A stretch of DNA of 64,000 nucleotides from Sphingopyxis bauzanensis (GTDB taxonomy: Bacteria > Pseudomonadota > Alphaproteobacteria > Sphingomonadales > Sphingomonadaceae), in assembly GCF_002205675.1 (NCBI RefSeq), contig NZ_NISK01000002.1:372001-436000 (forward strand), given 5' to 3'. How positions within the stretch are numbered: position 1 is the stretch's first letter; the number at the start of each line of letters is the position of its first letter. Under the pieces are notes generated by a model. It was not told where the DNA came from and searched no databases. It saw only the letters and a list, made by a program, of their open reading frames with translations. Positions 35,081 to 43,941 of this stretch are shown one piece after another. The translations under genes were made by a program, and so were the position numbers.

Positions 35081-36411
35081 TCCCGGCGCCCGGACAACCC
35101 GCGCCCTTCGCCAAGCCCTCGCCGCTCAATCGCGCGGTCGGCGCGTCGGCGCTGGGCAATGCGGTCGAGTGGTTCGATTATGGCATCTATGCCTATGGCG
35201 TGACCTATATCTCGGCGGCGCTGTTTCCTGGCGATACCGAAGAGGCGGTGCTGTTCGCGCTCGCAACCTTTGCGATCTCTTTCCTCGTCCGCCCGCTCGG
35301 CGGGCTATTCTGGGGCCCGCTCGGCGACCGCATCGGGCGCAAGTCGGTGCTCGCGATGACGATCCTGTTGATGGCCGCGGCAACCTTTGCCGTCGGGCTG
35401 ATCCCCTCCTATGACAGCATCGGTTTCTGGGCACCGACGATCCTGATCATCCTGCGGATGCTGCAAGGCTTTTCGACCGGCGGCGAATATGGCGGCGCGG
35501 CGACCTTCATGGCCGAATATGCCCCCGACGACCGCCGCGGTTTCTATGGCAGCTTTCTGGAGTTTGGCACGCTCGCGGGCTTTTCCTTCGGCGCCGCGCT
35601 GATGCTCGGCTATTCGCTGCACCTTGGCGATGAAGCGATGCACGAATGGGGCTGGCGCATACCCTTCCTGATTGCCGGGCCGGTCGGCCTGGTCGGCATG
35701 TATCTGCGCTCGAAGCTTGAAGATACACCGGTATTTCGCGAGGAAATGGCATCGGCCGACCGACGCAAGCCGCCGGGCATCGCCGCGATGATGCGCGAAT
35801 ATTGGCGGCCGCTCCTGGTCGTCGGCGGGCTGGTCGTCGCGCTCAACGTCGTCAACTATTCGCTGCTCAGCTATATGCCGACCTATCTGCAGCGGCGCAT
35901 CGGCCTGTCGAACGAAGAGGCGCTCATCGTGCCGATCATCGGCATGCTCTTCATGATGATCTTTCTGCCGTTCGCGGGCGCCTTGTCGGACAGGATCGGG
36001 CGGCGGCCGATGTGGCGCTGGTCGCTGATCGGCCTACTTATTTTCGTCGTCCCGCTTTATATGCTGATAGGCACAGGCTTTGCGGGTGCCGTTGCGGGTT
36101 TCCTGCTGCTCGGCCTCCTCTATGTTCCGCAGCTCGCGACGATCTCGGCCACCTTCCCTGCGATGTTCCCCACCGCGGTGCGTTTCGCGGGTTTCGCTAT
36201 CGCCTATAATATCTCGACGTCGATCTTTGGCGGCACGGCGCCGATGATCGGCAGCGGGTTGATCAGCCTGACCGGCGACCCGCTAATGCCCGCCTATTAT
36301 ATGATGATCGCGTGCGTCGTCGGGCTTATTGCGCTGCGTTTCATGCCCGAGACGGCCGGTAAATCTCTGCGCGAGGATCCCTTTTCGCGACCTCTGCGCT
36401 CCGGGCCGTAG
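35065..36411 (+). CDS. MHS-family (ProP-like) solute symporter
   Basis: A 448-aa carrier of the metabolite:H+ symporter branch of the MFS. It carries GNAVEWFDYGIYAYG near the N-terminus, RPLGGLFWGPLGDRIGRKSVL and LQGFSTGGEYGGAATFMAEYAP, the typical ProP/KgtP signatures. As the last gene of the ectoine operon it is a good candidate for osmolyte (ectoine, betaine, proline) uptake. The C-terminus ends without the coiled-coil tail of E. coli ProP, so direct osmosensing by that tail is unlikely. Confidence 0.9.
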   Translation: MDEKMIPAPGQPAPFAKPSPLNRAVGASALGNAVEWFDYGIYAYGVTYISAALFPGDTEEAVLFALATFAISFLVRPLGGLFWGPLGDRIGRKSVLAMTILLMAAATFAVGLIPSYDSIGFWAPTILIILRMLQGFSTGGEYGGAATFMAEYAPDDRRGFYGSFLEFGTLAGFSFGAALMLGYSLHLGDEAMHEWGWRIPFLIAGPVGLVGMYLRSKLEDTPVFREEMASADRRKPPGIAAMMREYWRPLLVVGGLVVALNVVNYSLLSYMPTYLQRRIGLSNEEALIVPIIGMLFMMIFLPFAGALSDRIGRRPMWRWSLIGLLIFVVPLYMLIGTGFAGAVAGFLLLGLLYVPQLATISATFPAMFPTAVRFAGFAIAYNISTSIFGGTAPMIGSGLISLTGDPLMPAYYMMIACVVGLIALRFMPETAGKSLREDPFSRPLRSGP

Positions 36412-36469
36412 GTGAAATCTTCGCGGGGGCGGTGGCCTAGGTGGTCGCATGTTCATTGATGGGGACTCT

Positions 36470-36498
36470 GGCAGAAAGCGGTCTATCCGCTTTCTGCC
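36470..36498. terminator. Strong hairpin between converging genes
   Basis: A perfect 12-bp stem GGCAGAAAGCGG/CCGCTTTCTGCC with a 5-base loop lies between the ends of the MHS gene (36411) and the ROK gene (36558). It can form on both strands, so it probably separates the two operons. Only TT follows on the plus strand. Confidence 0.7.
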
Positions 36499-36557
36499 TT
36501 AGTGCTTCGAGAACAGACGAAAACCGCGTCGGGACAATCGCGAATGACTGAGCAGCG

Positions 36558-37409
36558 CTACTTCGCGGCCTTTGAAGCCAGAGCGAGCGACCCGCAAGGC
36601 CCGGCGCGTTCGCCGAGACCCGGCAGCACGATCAAATTCTCGACGCCATCGGTCTGGTGATATCCGGCAAGGCTGTTGACCAGATGATGGCATACCGCCG
36701 TCAGCAACTGCGGCTGGCCGATCGCGACGCCCCCGCCGATCAAAATACGCTGGGGTAATGTCGTCAGCACCAGATTGTGACAGAGCATCGCGATGGCGTG
36801 CGCGACGTGGGTCCACGCGACGTCATCAGGTGCGATGTCGCGGCCTTCTTTTCCCGCCCGCGCCGCAATCGCGGGGCCGCTCGCCAAGCCTTCGACGCAA
36901 TCGCCGTGATATCTGCAGCATCCCGCGAACAGATCGCCGGCCAGCTTCGGCACCCGCTGATGTCCGGCCTCGCTATGCCCCGCCCCGCGCAAGATTTGGC
37001 CCGCCGAAACCGAACCGACGCCGACCCCGGTGCCGATCGTGATATACGCCCAGCTCTCCAAACCCTGCGCCGCGCCCCACAAGCCCTCGGCCAGCGCCGC
37101 GCCGTTGACGTCGGTGTCGATCGCAAAGGGAACCCCGTTCGCGATCGACGTCAGATCCGTCCCGCTCCACCCTGGCTTCGGCGTCGACAATATGCTCCCG
37201 AATTTCGCCGACCTGCGATCAAGCTCCAGCGGCCCGAAACTGGCGATGCCGAGCGACTGGAAATCCCATCCATCAAGGACGCCCGCAATCGCAGCCAGCG
37301 TCTGTTCGGAACTTGTCGTCGGAATCTCGAATTGCGCCCGCACATCGTCCGGCCCCGTGCCCAACGTGCAAATGCATTTCGTGCCGCCCAGTTCGACCCC
37401 GGCCAACAT
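36558..37409 (-). CDS. ROK-family sugar kinase (fructokinase-like)
   Basis: A 283-aa kinase of the ROK family: ATP-binding ELGGTKCICTLG at the N-terminus, DTDVNGAALAEGLWGAAQG and ITIGTGVGVGSV in the centre, and a zinc-type region with His and three Cys (AGHQRV ... CCRYHGDCVEGLASG). This most resembles bacterial fructokinase/mannokinase (BsFRK-like). It phosphorylates a hexose in the cytosol. It begins four bases after the FadR-type gene stop and is the last gene of the long minus operon. Confidence 0.87.
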   Translation of the reverse strand: MLAGVELGGTKCICTLGTGPDDVRAQFEIPTTSSEQTLAAIAGVLDGWDFQSLGIASFGPLELDRRSAKFGSILSTPKPGWSGTDLTSIANGVPFAIDTDVNGAALAEGLWGAAQGLESWAYITIGTGVGVGSVSAGQILRGAGHSEAGHQRVPKLAGDLFAGCCRYHGDCVEGLASGPAIAARAGKEGRDIAPDDVAWTHVAHAIAMLCHNLVLTTLPQRILIGGGVAIGQPQLLTAVCHHLVNSLAGYHQTDGVENLIVLPGLGERAGPCGSLALASKAAK

Positions 37410-37413
37410 CGGC

Positions 37414-38118
37414 TCAGAACTGATCCTTGAGCATTTCGCCGATCGAATTGTTGAAATGGCTGTCCATCGCCGCGCGCGCGCGCGCCGGGTCCCGCGCCGC
37501 GATCGCCTCAGCCACCTCGCGGTGCAGCGCCAGCGTCTCGTCGCGCTCTTCGCGCGTGGTGCGTCCCGCCCAGGCGCGCGGGATGGCGACCGCCATCAGC
37601 TGCTCGAACGACCGCACGATCTGCAGGAACAGCTGGTTGCCGCTGGCCGCGGCGATCGTCTGGTGAAAGCGCGTGTCCGCCGCAGTACGCGCTGCCTCGT
37701 CATGCTCGACCGACAGCCCGTGCGCGGCAGTCAGGATCGCCTGCGCCTGTTCCTCGCTGCGGTGGATCGCGGCCAGTTCGGCCGTGCGCAATTCGAGCGT
37801 TCGGCGGACGTCCCAGACATCAGCGAGCGACACCTGCGCGGTGTTGACCGCATGACCCATCGACGCCGCCATCACCGAGCCGTCGATCGCCGCCACGCGC
37901 GGCTTGCGGCCATTGCCGACATCGACGAGGCGCAGCGCGGTGAGCGCGCCGAACGCCTCGCGCATCACTGGACGGCTGACGCCCAGTTGGGTTGCAAAAC
38001 TTCCTTCGCCGGGCAGCGTGTCGCCGACCTTCAGATCGTGGGCGCGGATATAATCGCGCACCGCATCGACCGCGCGATCGACGAGCGAGCCGCGACCAAG
38101 GTCGATCATTCCGCTCAT
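37414..38118 (-). CDS. FadR/GntR-family regulator (FCD domain)
   Basis: A 234-aa repressor with a GntR winged helix (AVRDYIRAHDLKVGDTLPGEGSFATQLGVSRPVMREAFGAL, residues 15-75) and an all-helical FCD domain (about 95-225; DTRFHQTIAAASGN). Members of this group often respond to 2-hydroxy or 2-keto acids (LldR, GlcC, DgoR types), which fits the hydroxyacid dehydrogenases in this cluster. The start overlaps the AraC-type gene by four bases. It is a candidate for binding the inverted repeat at 38894 and 43808. Confidence 0.9.
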   Translation of the reverse strand: MSGMIDLGRGSLVDRAVDAVRDYIRAHDLKVGDTLPGEGSFATQLGVSRPVMREAFGALTALRLVDVGNGRKPRVAAIDGSVMAASMGHAVNTAQVSLADVWDVRRTLELRTAELAAIHRSEEQAQAILTAAHGLSVEHDEAARTAADTRFHQTIAAASGNQLFLQIVRSFEQLMAVAIPRAWAGRTTREERDETLALHREVAEAIAARDPARARAAMDSHFNNSIGEMLKDQF

Positions 38119-38864
38119 GCTGCCACCCCCAGCCGCCGCATCGCGGTCGGCGCCATGCCAAACCGCCGCGAAAAGGCGCGCGTGAAGCTGGCGTTGTTGA
38201 GATAGCCGCAGCGATAACCGATGCTCGCCACCGGCAGATCGCTCGCCGCCAGCAACGTCCGCGCCTGCCGCAATCGCCGCTCGCTCAGCGCCTCACCGAC
38301 GCTGCAATGATACAGTTCGCGAAAGCCGCGGGTCAGCTTGTCGCGATTGATCCCGCAACTGCGCGCAATATTGTCGATCGTCAGCTTCTCGTGCCAGCGT
38401 TCGTCGACGATCCGACGCGCCGCGGCGATCCGCGAGATGTCGCCCTCGCTCAAACTGGGCTGGCCATCGACCGCCACCAGGCTGCCCGCGCTCAGCGCGG
38501 CGAAAAACTGGCACAGCATCTCGATGCTCCGCGCCAGGCGCAGCGTGTCCGCCGCAGCGGGGTCACATTCGGGGGCGATGATCGATTGCCCCAGCGCGCG
38601 CAGGTCTGACGGCAGATACCAGCGCCCGCCGGGATCGGGAAGGTCGCCAAACAACCGGCGGCAGGCGCCGCGCGACACCGCGAACACCAGCAAATGTGCT
38701 TCGCTTTCCAGCTCGCGAAATGCCAGCGCGCGAACCACCGGCTCGCCGACATCACCAAAGCCGATCAGCAGCGCGTCGGGCGGCAGCAGCAGACGATCGC
38801 ACGCGCCGGGACCAACGAAGGTCGTCATTTCGGACGAGACGATTACGCTGTGCTTGATCGGCAT
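38115..38864 (-). CDS. AraC-family transcriptional regulator
   Basis: A 249-aa regulator with the two C-terminal helix-turn-helix units of AraC proteins (DNIARSCGINRDKLTRGFRELY; SDLPVASIGYRCGYLNNASFTRAFSRRFG). The N-terminal 140 residues are the ligand or dimer part. I start it at the ATG at 38864, which follows GAGGGAG; a longer start at 38891 is possible. It has its own copy of the inverted-repeat operator 30 bases upstream, overlapping the end of the MFS gene, so it may be separately controlled. Confidence 0.9.
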   Translation of the reverse strand: MPIKHSVIVSSEMTTFVGPGACDRLLLPPDALLIGFGDVGEPVVRALAFRELESEAHLLVFAVSRGACRRLFGDLPDPGGRWYLPSDLRALGQSIIAPECDPAAADTLRLARSIEMLCQFFAALSAGSLVAVDGQPSLSEGDISRIAAARRIVDERWHEKLTIDNIARSCGINRDKLTRGFRELYHCSVGEALSERRLRQARTLLAASDLPVASIGYRCGYLNNASFTRAFSRRFGMAPTAMRRLGVAA

Positions 38865-38893
38865 GGACGAAACTCCCTCACCGACTCCCATAG

Positions 38894-38932
38894 ACCTATC
38901 TTACAGCTTTGGCAATAGCTGTATGATAGGTT
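38894..38932. promoter_or_regulatory. Inverted-repeat operator, copy 1
   Basis: ACCTATCTTACAGCTTT and GCTGTATGATAGGTT form a near-perfect inverted repeat (13 of 14 inner pairs) at the end of the MFS gene and just before the AraC-type gene. Its parts recur before the TonB receptor gene at 43808-43843, with 3 bases less between the arms. Confidence 0.75.
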
Positions 38933-40226
38933 CCGGCGCCCGCCGCATCGCGAGGACGAAGGCGAAGAACGACAGCGCGCTGACGATGACCCCGACCAGT
39001 GCCAGCGCCTCGGCCAGCATCGCCTCGCCGCCCATCAATCCGCTCACCTGCGTCACGATCCACGGCGCCAGCCCGAAACCGATCAGTCCGGCAATCGCGA
39101 TAAACGCCCCGATGCACAGCCCGCGCAGCTCGTTGGGCAGCAGCACCGTCAGCGCGACCGACACGACCAGTCCGGTCACCGCGCCGCACATCGACATCAC
39201 CCCAAGTGCAACCGCAAGGCCGGCCACGCTCGGCATCAGCGGAAACAAGGCGGCAGGCACCCCGATCCCGGCTGCGATGACCGCGCCCAATAATATACCG
39301 CCGCGCCGCTGGCTCTTCTGGCCGATATCGGCAGACAATCCGCCAAGCACCGCGCCCGCAACCCCGGTCCCGAACATCAGCGCCCCGACCCACCCCGCAA
39401 ATTGCTGGGGCTGAAGCCCGAAGTCGCGCGACAAGACCGGCGCGACCCACACCGTCGCCGCCACATCGGCCATGACGACCGCAACCTGACCCGCGAAAAG
39501 CGGGCCGAGGAACGACCGCCGCGACCACAGCTCCGCTGCTACGATGCGGAACGGCGCATTGGGGCTGGCCTCAACCTCGCGGCGCTCAGGTTCACGCAGC
39601 AAGAGCAGCGGCAGCAGGCACAGCGCGCTGATCGCAGCAAGCAGGACATGGGTACTGCGCCACGGGGCCAGGTCGGCGAGCCAGCCCGGGGCGCCAAAAT
39701 CGGTCAGCAGGCCGAACAGCCAGCCGGTCAGCGCAAAGCCGAGCGCGACGCCCAGCGCCTTACCCAGATTGACAATCAGCATCGCGCGCCCGCGCTGCGC
39801 GGGCGCGCAAAAGTCGGCGCACAGCGATAGCGCCGCGGTCAGCGAACCCGTCGAGCCGATGCCGACCAGCATGCGCGCCGCGGTGAGCCACCCCGCGCTT
39901 GGCGCAAAGGCGGTGAGCAAGGTGCCGAGCGTCCACAGCAGCGCCAGCCCGATCGTCAGCCGAACCCGGTTACGCCGATCGACCAAAATGCCGATCGGGA
40001 TCGAGAACAGCACCATCGGCACCGCGGCGCCGAGCCCCTGGATCAGCGCGAGGCTGTCGTCGGTGAGCCCGAGTTCGGCCTTCGCGCTTTCCTGAATCGT
40101 GCCAAAGCTGCCGAGCGCAGTGAAGCCCAGCGTCGCCACCAGCGCGAGCAGCAGCAGGGGGACGAGCGTCGCGGGTGCGGTCAGCCGCGCGTGGGACGAC
40201 GCGAGCGGTTCAGCCTGGGTCGCCAT
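38901..40226 (-). CDS. MFS transporter
   Basis: A 441-aa carrier with 12 probable helices (VPLLLLALVATLGFTALGSFG; FSIPIGILVDRRNRVRLTIGLALLWTLGTLLTAF with the loop motif DRRNRVR). It resembles MFS carriers for organic acids or sugars. Its start overlaps the stop of the FAD dehydrogenase gene by one base (TAATG). By position it would carry the product of TonB-mediated uptake, perhaps a 2-hydroxy acid, across the inner membrane. Confidence 0.87.
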   Translation of the reverse strand: MATQAEPLASSHARLTAPATLVPLLLLALVATLGFTALGSFGTIQESAKAELGLTDDSLALIQGLGAAVPMVLFSIPIGILVDRRNRVRLTIGLALLWTLGTLLTAFAPSAGWLTAARMLVGIGSTGSLTAALSLCADFCAPAQRGRAMLIVNLGKALGVALGFALTGWLFGLLTDFGAPGWLADLAPWRSTHVLLAAISALCLLPLLLLREPERREVEASPNAPFRIVAAELWSRRSFLGPLFAGQVAVVMADVAATVWVAPVLSRDFGLQPQQFAGWVGALMFGTGVAGAVLGGLSADIGQKSQRRGGILLGAVIAAGIGVPAALFPLMPSVAGLAVALGVMSMCGAVTGLVVSVALTVLLPNELRGLCIGAFIAIAGLIGFGLAPWIVTQVSGLMGGEAMLAEALALVGVIVSALSFFAFVLAMRRAPEPIIQLLPKL

Positions 40227-41629
40227 TACAGCGCGAAGATCTTGCCGGGGTTGAGCAAATTCTGCGGATCGAGCGCGCGCTTGATCATCCGCATCTGCTC
40301 GACCGCGTCGCCCAGCTCGGCGACCAGCCATGCCTGCTTGCCGATGCCGATCCCATGTTCGCCGGTGCACGTCCCGTCCATCGCCAACGCGCGCTCGACG
40401 AGGCGCGCGTTGATCGCCTCGACCTCGGCCATCTCTTCGGGCGCGTTCGGGTCGATCGAGAAGATGACGTGAAAATTGCCGTCGCCGACATGGCCGAGGA
40501 TCGTCGCAGGGACCGATGACGTCTCCAGATCGACATGCGTTGCGGCGATGCATTCGGCGAGGCGGCTGATCGGCACGCACACGTCGGTCGCCCAGCCGAT
40601 CGCCCCGGCGCGCATGTTGACCGCAGCATAATAGGCCTCGTGCCGCGCGCGCCACAGTTTCGACCGCTCCTCGGGTAGGTTCGACCAGCTGAACGCGCTG
40701 CCGCCATTGGCTTCGGCCAGCGTCTTCACGGTCTCAACCTGTTCGGCGACATTCATAGCGCTGCCATGAAATTCGAAGAACAGCGTCGGAGCTTCGGGAT
40801 AATCGAGCTTCGACCAGCGATTGACCGCGATCATCTGTTTGGTGTCGAGGATTTCGACCCGCGCCAACGGCACCGCACACTGGATTGATTGCACCACGGT
40901 ATCGACTGCACCGCCTAAGGTTTCGAAACTGCACACCGCCGCCGAAATCGTGTCGGGAACGGGGTGCAGCCGCAGTGTCACCGCGGTGATGATGCCCAGC
41001 GTCCCTTCGGACCCGACATAGAGCCGGGTCAGGTCATACCCCGCCGCCGACTTGCGCGCGCGCCGCGCAGTGCGGATCACCGTCCCCTGCGGCGTCACGA
41101 TTTCCAGGCTGAGGACGGCATCCTTCATCGTGCCATAACGCACCGCATTGGTGCCCGACGCGCGGGTCGACGCCATGCCGCCGATCGTCGCGTTTGCGCC
41201 CGGATCGATCGGAAAAAACAGTCCCTGGTCGCGCAAATGGAGGTTGAGTTCCTCGCGGCGCACCCCGGGCTGGACGACGCAGTCAAAATCCTCGGCATTC
41301 ACCGCGAGCACCGTGTCCATCTGGCTCATATCGAGCGAGATGCCGCCATTGATCGCCAGCGCATTACCCTCGATTGACGTCCCGGCGCCGAACGGTACGA
41401 TCGGAATGTCTGCCGCCGCACACAGTTTCACCAGCGCGACGACATCGTCGGTCGAATGCGCAAAGACGACGGCGTCGGGCAGCACGGGAGCGAAATGGGA
41501 CTCGCTCGATCCGTGCTGCCCGAGCACCGCGGCGCCCCGCTGGAAACGGTCCCCAAACCGCTCCTCCAGCGCCCCTACCAGGCTGGCGGGGAGCGGCCTG
41601 CGTTCCCCCGAATGCGCCGTCCCCGCCAT
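40226..41629 (-). CDS. FAD-binding (D-)2-hydroxyacid dehydrogenase, GlcD/DLD type
   Basis: A 467-aa flavoenzyme with an N-terminal PCMH-type FAD domain (VPFGAGTSIEGNALAINGGISLD; GANATIGGMASTRASGTNAVRYG; YVGSEGTLGIIT) and a C-terminal FAD-oxidase domain (HVGDGNFHVIFSID; TCTGEHGIGIGKQAWL). This is the D-lactate/glycolate dehydrogenase family, acting on D-2-hydroxy acids with transfer of electrons to the respiratory chain. The start ATG at 41629 lies two bases after the TonB gene. A longer frame to 41830 lies inside that gene and was rejected. Confidence 0.9.
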   Translation of the reverse strand: MAGTAHSGERRPLPASLVGALEERFGDRFQRGAAVLGQHGSSESHFAPVLPDAVVFAHSTDDVVALVKLCAAADIPIVPFGAGTSIEGNALAINGGISLDMSQMDTVLAVNAEDFDCVVQPGVRREELNLHLRDQGLFFPIDPGANATIGGMASTRASGTNAVRYGTMKDAVLSLEIVTPQGTVIRTARRARKSAAGYDLTRLYVGSEGTLGIITAVTLRLHPVPDTISAAVCSFETLGGAVDTVVQSIQCAVPLARVEILDTKQMIAVNRWSKLDYPEAPTLFFEFHGSAMNVAEQVETVKTLAEANGGSAFSWSNLPEERSKLWRARHEAYYAAVNMRAGAIGWATDVCVPISRLAECIAATHVDLETSSVPATILGHVGDGNFHVIFSIDPNAPEEMAEVEAINARLVERALAMDGTCTGEHGIGIGKQAWLVAELGDAVEQMRMIKRALDPQNLLNPGKIFAL

Positions 41630-41631
41630 GG

Positions 41632-43767
41632 TCAGAACTTCAGGCTGGCGCGTACGCCGTACCGCCGGCGATCGCCGGTGATGCCAAGGTCGGAGGCGGG
41701 CAGCCCCGCGAGCGCCAGCGTCGTCTTTTCGATATAGCTTTCGAAATATTCGGTGTTGAACAGATTGTTCGCGAACAGCGCGATCTCGACCGGGCCGGTG
41801 CGATAGGCGATCGACGCATTGGTCAGCCAATAGCTGTCGAGGAACGTCGGTGTCGTCTCATTCAGCGTCGCCGCCAGCCGCTTGCCCTTGCCGAACAGCC
41901 CGGCGCTCAGCACGACTTCATCGTCGCCGCCCATCTCGATCCGATAGTCGGTCGAGATGTTCGCCATCCAGTCGGGCTGGAATGTCAGCCGGTCTGACGA
42001 AAGCTGGCGCCCGGTGGTGCCGACATAGGCGCTGTCGTCGGTGATCCGAGCGTGCATATAGGTAAAGCCGCCGCGGATCGACCACGCGGGCACCGGCCGC
42101 ACCATCGCTTCGAGTTCGACGCCATAGCTTTCGACGTCGCCGCTGTTGAGATCGACCGTGACCAGCCCGCCGCCCGCCGCCGGTGCGATCGAGTTGAGCC
42201 CGATATAGTCTTTATAGTCATTGTAGAAGACCGCGCCCGAAAGCATCAGGCGCGGCGTCGCATATTTCGCACCCGCCTCATACGTCCAAGCCGAATCGCC
42301 GTTATAAGTGCGCGTCGGCGCCGTCGGCGCGTTGAACCCGCCGCCGCGATAGCCACGCGCGACCGACACATAGGTCATCAGGTCGGGGGTCCATTTGCGC
42401 GACACGGTCAGCTTGGGCTGCCACTCGCTCGAATTGAGTTTGGCGATCGGCAGGATGGCGCCCGAAATCGAACTGCGCGAAACCCGGTTCTCCCGATCGT
42501 AGCGCAGCCCCAGCGCGACTTCCCAATCGGAATTGGGTTTCCAGAACATGGTACCGAATGCCGCATAGGTGTCGGCGACATTCTTCGCCACCGTGTTCCG
42601 CACGATGCTGATCGGGCCCAGGATCGGATGGACGAGCGAGATCGTGTCGGTGACGTTCGCGCGTGTTGCCTCGTTGCTATAGAAGAGCCCGACGAGCGTC
42701 GAAATCTGATCGGTCCATTCGCTGTCGAGCCGTGTTTCCAGCGTCATCGTGCGCAGGCTGTCGCGGCCGACGGTGCGCACCGTATTGGTCGGGCCAAAAT
42801 CGCCATCGTTGTCGGGGGCGAAGCTGTTGCGCAAATCATAGGCGCCGATGACGCTCAGCTTCGACCCGCCGCCCAGATCGGCTTCAGCCCGCGCGTTGAT
42901 CCCGCGATATTTGTACGAAATTTCGTTCAGGGCATTGAACTGAATATCGCGCCGATAATCGGTCGGGCTGCTGACGCGCGAATAGGGCGTGTTCACCCCA
43001 TTGACCCAATCATAATAGCCTTTGATCGTCAGCGAAAAGCCGTCCGACGGCGCCAGACGCAGGGTCGCGTTGATCGAGTCGGTGTTGAAGCGGTTCGCAT
43101 CCTTGTTCAGCAGCGTGTTGGTCAGGAAACCGTCCTGCTGGCGATGCGAGGCGGCAATCCGGAAACCCAGCACGTCGCCTGCGATCGGCCCGCTCACCGC
43201 ACCCGACACCAACCAGCTATTGTCGGGGCCGGCATAGCTGCCGTTGGCGCGCACCTCGAACACGTCGCTCGGCGCGCGGGTAATAACGTTGATCGCGCCC
43301 CCCAGCGTGTTTTTGCCATAGAGCGTACCCTGCGGCCCGCGCAGCACTTCGATGCGCTCGACATCGAGCAGCGGGTTGTTGAGATAAGCCGTGTTCGGCT
43401 GGTAAATTCCGTCGATGAACAGGCCGACGCCGGGCTGCACCGACTGCACCAGCGTCACCCCGACACCGCGGATCGCCACGAATGCTCGGCCGCTGCCGTC
43501 GCTGTTGATGTTGAGCCCCGGCGACAGCACCGCGGCTTCGCGGACCGAATTGATCCCGCGCGCGGTCAGCGTATCGCCATCGATAGCGGTCACCGCGATC
43601 GGCACATCGGACAATGTTTCGTCGCGCTTACGTGCGGTCACGACGATGATGCCGTCGTTCTCACCTTCGGCTACGGCAGGTCCGGTTGTATCCTGCGCAT
43701 AGGCCGGTGCCGCGGCGAGCATGGTCGCCAGCACGGCGATGGAAACGGCAAAATTCAGCTTGGTCAT
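41632..43767 (-). CDS. TonB-dependent outer-membrane receptor
   Basis: A 711-aa receptor: signal peptide (cleavage near AAAPAYAQ), a TonB-box-like stretch DGIIVVTARKRDETLSDVP, a plug domain (VLRGPQGTLYGKNTLGGAINVIT) and a beta barrel ending in ...YGVRASLKF. It takes up a large or scarce substrate; sphingomonads use such receptors for many carbon sources. The promoter region bears the inverted repeat 43808-43843. Its neighbours, two hydroxyacid enzymes and an esterase, suggest a substrate with a hydroxy-acid ester part. Confidence 0.93.
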   Translation of the reverse strand: MTKLNFAVSIAVLATMLAAAPAYAQDTTGPAVAEGENDGIIVVTARKRDETLSDVPIAVTAIDGDTLTARGINSVREAAVLSPGLNINSDGSGRAFVAIRGVGVTLVQSVQPGVGLFIDGIYQPNTAYLNNPLLDVERIEVLRGPQGTLYGKNTLGGAINVITRAPSDVFEVRANGSYAGPDNSWLVSGAVSGPIAGDVLGFRIAASHRQQDGFLTNTLLNKDANRFNTDSINATLRLAPSDGFSLTIKGYYDWVNGVNTPYSRVSSPTDYRRDIQFNALNEISYKYRGINARAEADLGGGSKLSVIGAYDLRNSFAPDNDGDFGPTNTVRTVGRDSLRTMTLETRLDSEWTDQISTLVGLFYSNEATRANVTDTISLVHPILGPISIVRNTVAKNVADTYAAFGTMFWKPNSDWEVALGLRYDRENRVSRSSISGAILPIAKLNSSEWQPKLTVSRKWTPDLMTYVSVARGYRGGGFNAPTAPTRTYNGDSAWTYEAGAKYATPRLMLSGAVFYNDYKDYIGLNSIAPAAGGGLVTVDLNSGDVESYGVELEAMVRPVPAWSIRGGFTYMHARITDDSAYVGTTGRQLSSDRLTFQPDWMANISTDYRIEMGGDDEVVLSAGLFGKGKRLAATLNETTPTFLDSYWLTNASIAYRTGPVEIALFANNLFNTEYFESYIEKTTLALAGLPASDLGITGDRRRYGVRASLKF

Positions 43768-43807
43768 CAGACATCCCCAAAAACGGCGGTCTGAGCCGCC
43801 CGTCGGA

Positions 43808-43843
43808 ACCTATCTGACAGCTTTACGACCTATATGAAAGGTT
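43808..43843. promoter_or_regulatory. Inverted-repeat operator, copy 2
   Basis: ACCTATCTGACAGCTTT (43808-43824) and CCTATATGAAAGGTT (43829-43843) match the operator at 38894-38932 in 16 of 17 bases in the left arm and the outer GAWAGGTT in the right arm. It lies 41 bases upstream of the TonB receptor start, a normal place for a repressor site. Confidence 0.72.
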
Positions 43844-43895
43844 GTCGACTGTGCCGATCGGCAGACGGGATTTGCAGAGCATGGGTGGCCCATCC

Positions 43896-43925
43896 CGTCA
43901 TTGCTTCGCTTCGCTCGCAATGACG
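43896..43925. repeat. GTCATTGC-type palindromic element
   Basis: CGTCATTGC and its complement flank a 12-base loop of TTCGC repeats, 9 bp perfect stem. The sequence type (GTCATTGCGAGCGAAGCGAAGCAATG) is a common short intergenic palindrome in sphingomonads. On the plus strand it is followed by five T residues, but no plus-strand gene ends here. Confidence 0.6.
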
Positions 43926-43941
43926 ATGTTTTTGGAGCCCG

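Noticed and set aside
38864..38891. A longer AraC-type protein beginning at 38891
   Set aside because: The ATG at 38864 has a good RBS (GAGGGAG), and the extra nine residues would place the longer start next to the operator. It cannot be fully excluded.
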